From contig DPWT01000048.1 of assembly GCA_003527555.1 (NCBI GenBank), positions 1-16,135 on the forward strand: a stretch of DNA of 16,135 bases, in the 5' to 3' direction. The stretch comes from Verrucomicrobiales bacterium (GTDB taxonomy: Bacteria > Verrucomicrobiota > Verrucomicrobiia > Verrucomicrobiales > Akkermansiaceae). A program made the translations under genes and the position numbers. Shown here piece after piece: positions 13,939-16,135 of this stretch. The notes beneath the pieces are model-generated. The model saw nothing but the letters and a program-made list of their open reading frames with translations, had not been told where the DNA came from and did no database searches. The stretch's first letter is position 1; each line of letters begins with the position of its first letter.

Positions 13939-15276
13939 TTAGTTGTAAAGATTGGCGGACTCAATAATCCTTGGGTCTCGGTGAGGGTATAAGCTGAATT
14001 TAGTCAACGAGCGCAAAAACACGAATGCGAAAAATGCACCGACGGTTACGAATGCCAACAAGTCGAGCCAAACTACGCTACCTCCTGAGAATAAGCTATT
14101 GCCGTGAGTTAGTGATGGCCCACGCTCCGGTGCCACAATGATGTAGTGGTCCAGTGCATGAAGCACAAAAAGATAAATGGTGATCGGGATCATCAGACCT
14201 GGTTTCTTCTTCACGTCAGAACGAATTAGGAAAAGGAACGGCAGTGCGAAATGGCCAAAGACCAGTGCGATGTTAGCAATATTCCAATTCCCAGTATTAC
14301 GCAGTAGGAAGTAACTTGTTTCCTCCGTGATATTTGCATACCAAATTAGGAAATACTGAGAGAATGAAACGTAGGCCCAAAAAACAACAAACGCAAATGT
14401 CAGTTTTCCCATGATATGGTGATGCTCTGGGCTCATGATCTTCTGCATATACCCGGCACGGCGCAGACAGATTGTTGTGAGAATAAGCAGAGCCATTCCA
14501 TTGAGGGCACAACCAGCAAAGAAATACACACCATACATGGTCGAAAACCATTTGTAATCGAGTGCTTTTAATAAATCAAATGCCAGGAAAGTCGCAGTAA
14601 TAGCAAAAATTGGCAACATCCATGATGTGCGGCGACGAGCCGTCTTGAGCCGTGCAATCCCCGGTTGAGGGTCATTGTCTTGCGCAACTGAGAGTTTTCT
14701 TAGGTAAAATAAACATGCCCCTAGGATAACAAAGTAACCAATCATTCGCCCCAACCAGAAAGGTAGGTTCATATAGAAATATTTTTGATATAATAGATGA
14801 TCGTGTGCATCGTGGCTATTGTGCAGTGCTTCTTTGGCACTGCCGTAGAGGCCAACTCCCTCGAAACCGCGGTGAATATTCATCCACTCAAACAAGTGTT
14901 GTTGCACCTGAGGAAATAAAAATGGAATAGCGAGGATGCCCAACCATGGAAAAACGCAGGCGAGGTTTTCCATCAAACGGCGAACCGAAATCCCCCATCC
15001 AGAGTTGGAGACGTGGTGCAGTAACAGCCAAAAAGCACTGCCGAGAGGTAAGCTCACAAAAAATGCGAACGCGAATAACCATGAGTAGGCGTAACGCCCA
15101 GCCACCGTGTCTGCTGCCTCATTGTGTACGTCGTTACCGATAAAAAGCAAACAAACACTGGCGATCAAACCAATCAGAGCAACAACACCGCAGACCATGA
15201 TTGGCCGCGAAAGTTTTCCTTTCTCTATATGCTCTCCGTCGGCGGGGATGTCTTTGGATGTAATGAAGTGGCCCAT
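13939..15276 (-). CDS. actF: Alternative complex III membrane subunit ActF
   Basis: The protein has 445 residues and about ten predicted membrane helices, matching ActF, the quinol:cytochrome c oxidoreductase membrane subunit. Recognisable blocks include A-Y-S-W-L-F-A-F-A-F-F at 63-73, L-P-L-G-S-A-F-W at 76-83, Y-K-W-F-S-T-M-Y-G-V-Y at 241-251 and M-G-K-L-T-F-A-F-V-V-F-W at 289-300. ActF has no redox cofactor of its own; in solved ACIII structures it packs beside ActC in the membrane and is discussed as part of the proton path. Here it follows actE by 24 bases and is followed by the dihaem cytochrome gene. No Shine-Dalgarno is present; the ATG is the first in frame after the actE stop. Confidence 0.93.
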   Translation of the reverse strand: MGHFITSKDIPADGEHIEKGKLSRPIMVCGVVALIGLIASVCLLFIGNDVHNEAADTVAGRYAYSWLFAFAFFVSLPLGSAFWLLLHHVSNSGWGISVRRLMENLACVFPWLGILAIPFLFPQVQQHLFEWMNIHRGFEGVGLYGSAKEALHNSHDAHDHLLYQKYFYMNLPFWLGRMIGYFVILGACLFYLRKLSVAQDNDPQPGIARLKTARRRTSWMLPIFAITATFLAFDLLKALDYKWFSTMYGVYFFAGCALNGMALLILTTICLRRAGYMQKIMSPEHHHIMGKLTFAFVVFWAYVSFSQYFLIWYANITEETSYFLLRNTGNWNIANIALVFGHFALPFLFLIRSDVKKKPGLMIPITIYLFVLHALDHYIIVAPERGPSLTHGNSLFSGGSVVWLDLLAFVTVGAFFAFVFLRSLTKFSLYPHRDPRIIESANLYN

Positions 15277-15300
15277 TGGGATTGATAGTTGAATTGGTGA

Positions 15301-15912
15301 TTACTCAGCGGAATTGTCTGCTGTTTGGAGGGCGCGGACATAGGCTATAATTGCCCATCGGTCGTTCACGGGAATATTGTAACCATATCCACTCATCAGC
15401 CCTTTGCCTTTGGTGATGGTTTCAAACATTTTACCATCTGGATAAGTCGCGCTTGAAAAATTATTCAAGTTAGCCGTTGCGGGAATACCTATGACTGCAA
15501 CGGTGCCTTTCCCGTTACCAGATTCACCGTGACAAGGCATGCAGGATATCTTGTAACGTTCCTTCCCATGCCTAATCAGTGCTTCAGGCGTTTTGGCGAG
15601 CTCCAAATCATCTGGCATTCCGCTTCCATAGGTATCATCTATTATCCCGGTGTGCAAATAGCTCTCACTGTTCCCGAAACTCACTCCGCCCCCATCGGGC
15701 TGGAAGCCTCGTGGCAGGGTGCCGGCAACAGGCTTACGCGAGCCCATGCCATTCTTGAAGAAGCTACTTGCCTCCTGTGTATTGATCCTATCCTGATCAT
15801 CCATGTCAGGAAAAATCCGCAAAGGTGTGCTGCTAAACTTCTGACCACGGAAGCCAAAAAAGCTAACCACGAGAACTACGATCAGGGTGAATGCTAGAAA
15901 AAAGTAGCGCAT
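15301..15912 (-). CDS. actE: Alternative complex III monohaem cytochrome c subunit ActE
   Basis: The protein has 203 residues, typical of ActE. An N-terminal membrane helix (about 3-22) is followed by the ActE-specific lead segment with F-P-D-M-D-D-Q (34-40), F-F-K-N-G-M (51-56) and P-V-A-G-T-L-P-R-G (61-69). The haem site is C-M-P-C-H at 124-128 and the likely axial Met is Met173 in G-K-G-L-M-S-G-Y-G. ActE carries electrons from the ACIII iron-sulfur/haem chain to the outgoing cytochrome. No lipobox Cys is seen after the hydrophobic segment, so anchoring is probably by the uncleaved helix. It follows actD by 39 bases. Confidence 0.95.
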   Translation of the reverse strand: MRYFFLAFTLIVVLVVSFFGFRGQKFSSTPLRIFPDMDDQDRINTQEASSFFKNGMGSRKPVAGTLPRGFQPDGGGVSFGNSESYLHTGIIDDTYGSGMPDDLELAKTPEALIRHGKERYKISCMPCHGESGNGKGTVAVIGIPATANLNNFSSATYPDGKMFETITKGKGLMSGYGYNIPVNDRWAIIAYVRALQTADNSAE

Positions 15913-15951
15913 TTTGTGTGAGGTAAGAAGTGAAGTTTAAGTAATGAAAAG

Positions 15952-16135
15952 TTAGTCCGTTGGCTCTTCTACGAGTTCGATATTTGATCCCCCGGCATCT
16001 TCTAAAAGCGTTTTTGTTTCCTCGGAGGAAAACCGCGGATCACGTGCTTCGATTGCAATAAAAAAACCGTCATCCGTCGCGCGCGCAAACTGCCGGCTCT
16101 CAAATAATGGATGATTTAATCTCGGCAGCCCCATC
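15952..16135 (-). CDS. actD: Alternative complex III subunit ActD, C-terminal end (5' end beyond window)
   Basis: Only the last 60 residues and the TAA stop are inside the window. The text P-R-L-N-H-P-L-F-E, F-F-I-A-I-E-A-R-D-P-R-F and E-E-T-K-T-L-L-E is the characteristic C-terminus of ActD (DUF3341), a membrane-anchored ACIII subunit with a cytoplasmic domain. The order actD-actE-actF then continues leftwards, so actA-actC should lie beyond the right edge. Confidence 0.88.
   Translation of the reverse strand, partial: MGLPRLNHPLFESRQFARATDDGFFIAIEARDPRFSSEETKTLLEDAGGSNIELVEEPTD

Noticed and set aside
13923..13964. TTG start extending the dihaem cytochrome into actF
   Set aside because: It would overlap actF by 26 bases and add 14 residues with no conserved content; the ATG at 13922 is directly followed by a sensible anchor.

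Overview
All genes in this window lie on the minus strand, so transcription runs from the right end to the left. The gene content suggests a member of Verrucomicrobiota, probably the Verrucomicrobiales/Rubritalea-Akkermansia side. The reasons are an alternative complex III (ACIII, act) operon joined to haem-copper oxidase genes, a Rhodopirellula/Verrucomicrobium-type ECF sigma factor coupled to a FecR-like protein, a planctomycete/verrucomicrobial-style SGNH hydrolase, and an almost complete lack of Shine-Dalgarno sequences. The phylum assignment is an inference from gene families, not from a marker gene.

Right and centre (16135 down to 4717) form one long respiratory operon. It reads: actD (3' end only), actE (monohaem cytochrome c), actF (membrane subunit), a tandem dihaem cytochrome c, a CcoN-like membrane protein, a CcoO-like cytochrome c, a membrane-anchored monohaem cytochrome c, coxA, coxC, a small subunit IV, two short membrane proteins, and coxB. 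A hairpin terminator at 4653-4681 closes it. Spacers within the operon are 5-110 nt. ACIII oxidises quinol, the cytochromes c carry the electrons, and the A-type oxidase reduces O2.

Three features of this operon stand out. (1) The CcoN homologue has lost every active-site metal ligand except one Cu-B histidine, plus the active-site tyrosine and one low-spin haem ligand, so it cannot be an oxygen reductase. It probably serves as a scaffold for the CcoO-like and other cytochromes between ACIII and the real oxidase. (2) CoxA keeps the D-channel residues but has Leu (372) where the K-channel lysine should be. (3) CoxC carries a hydrophilic insertion of about 350 residues, predicted periplasmic, where its family has a short loop. 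Together they suggest a remodelled ACIII-oxidase supercomplex.

Left part (4546 down to 1): a GT5 glycogen/starch synthase (glgA), a MYG1-family protein, a secreted SGNH/GDSL hydrolase, and an ECF sigma factor whose stop codon overlaps the start of a FecR-like membrane protein that runs off the left edge. No gap exceeds 300 bases; the largest (4547-4716) holds the operon terminator and the glgA upstream region. No tRNA, rRNA, CRISPR array, insertion sequence or phage gene was seen.
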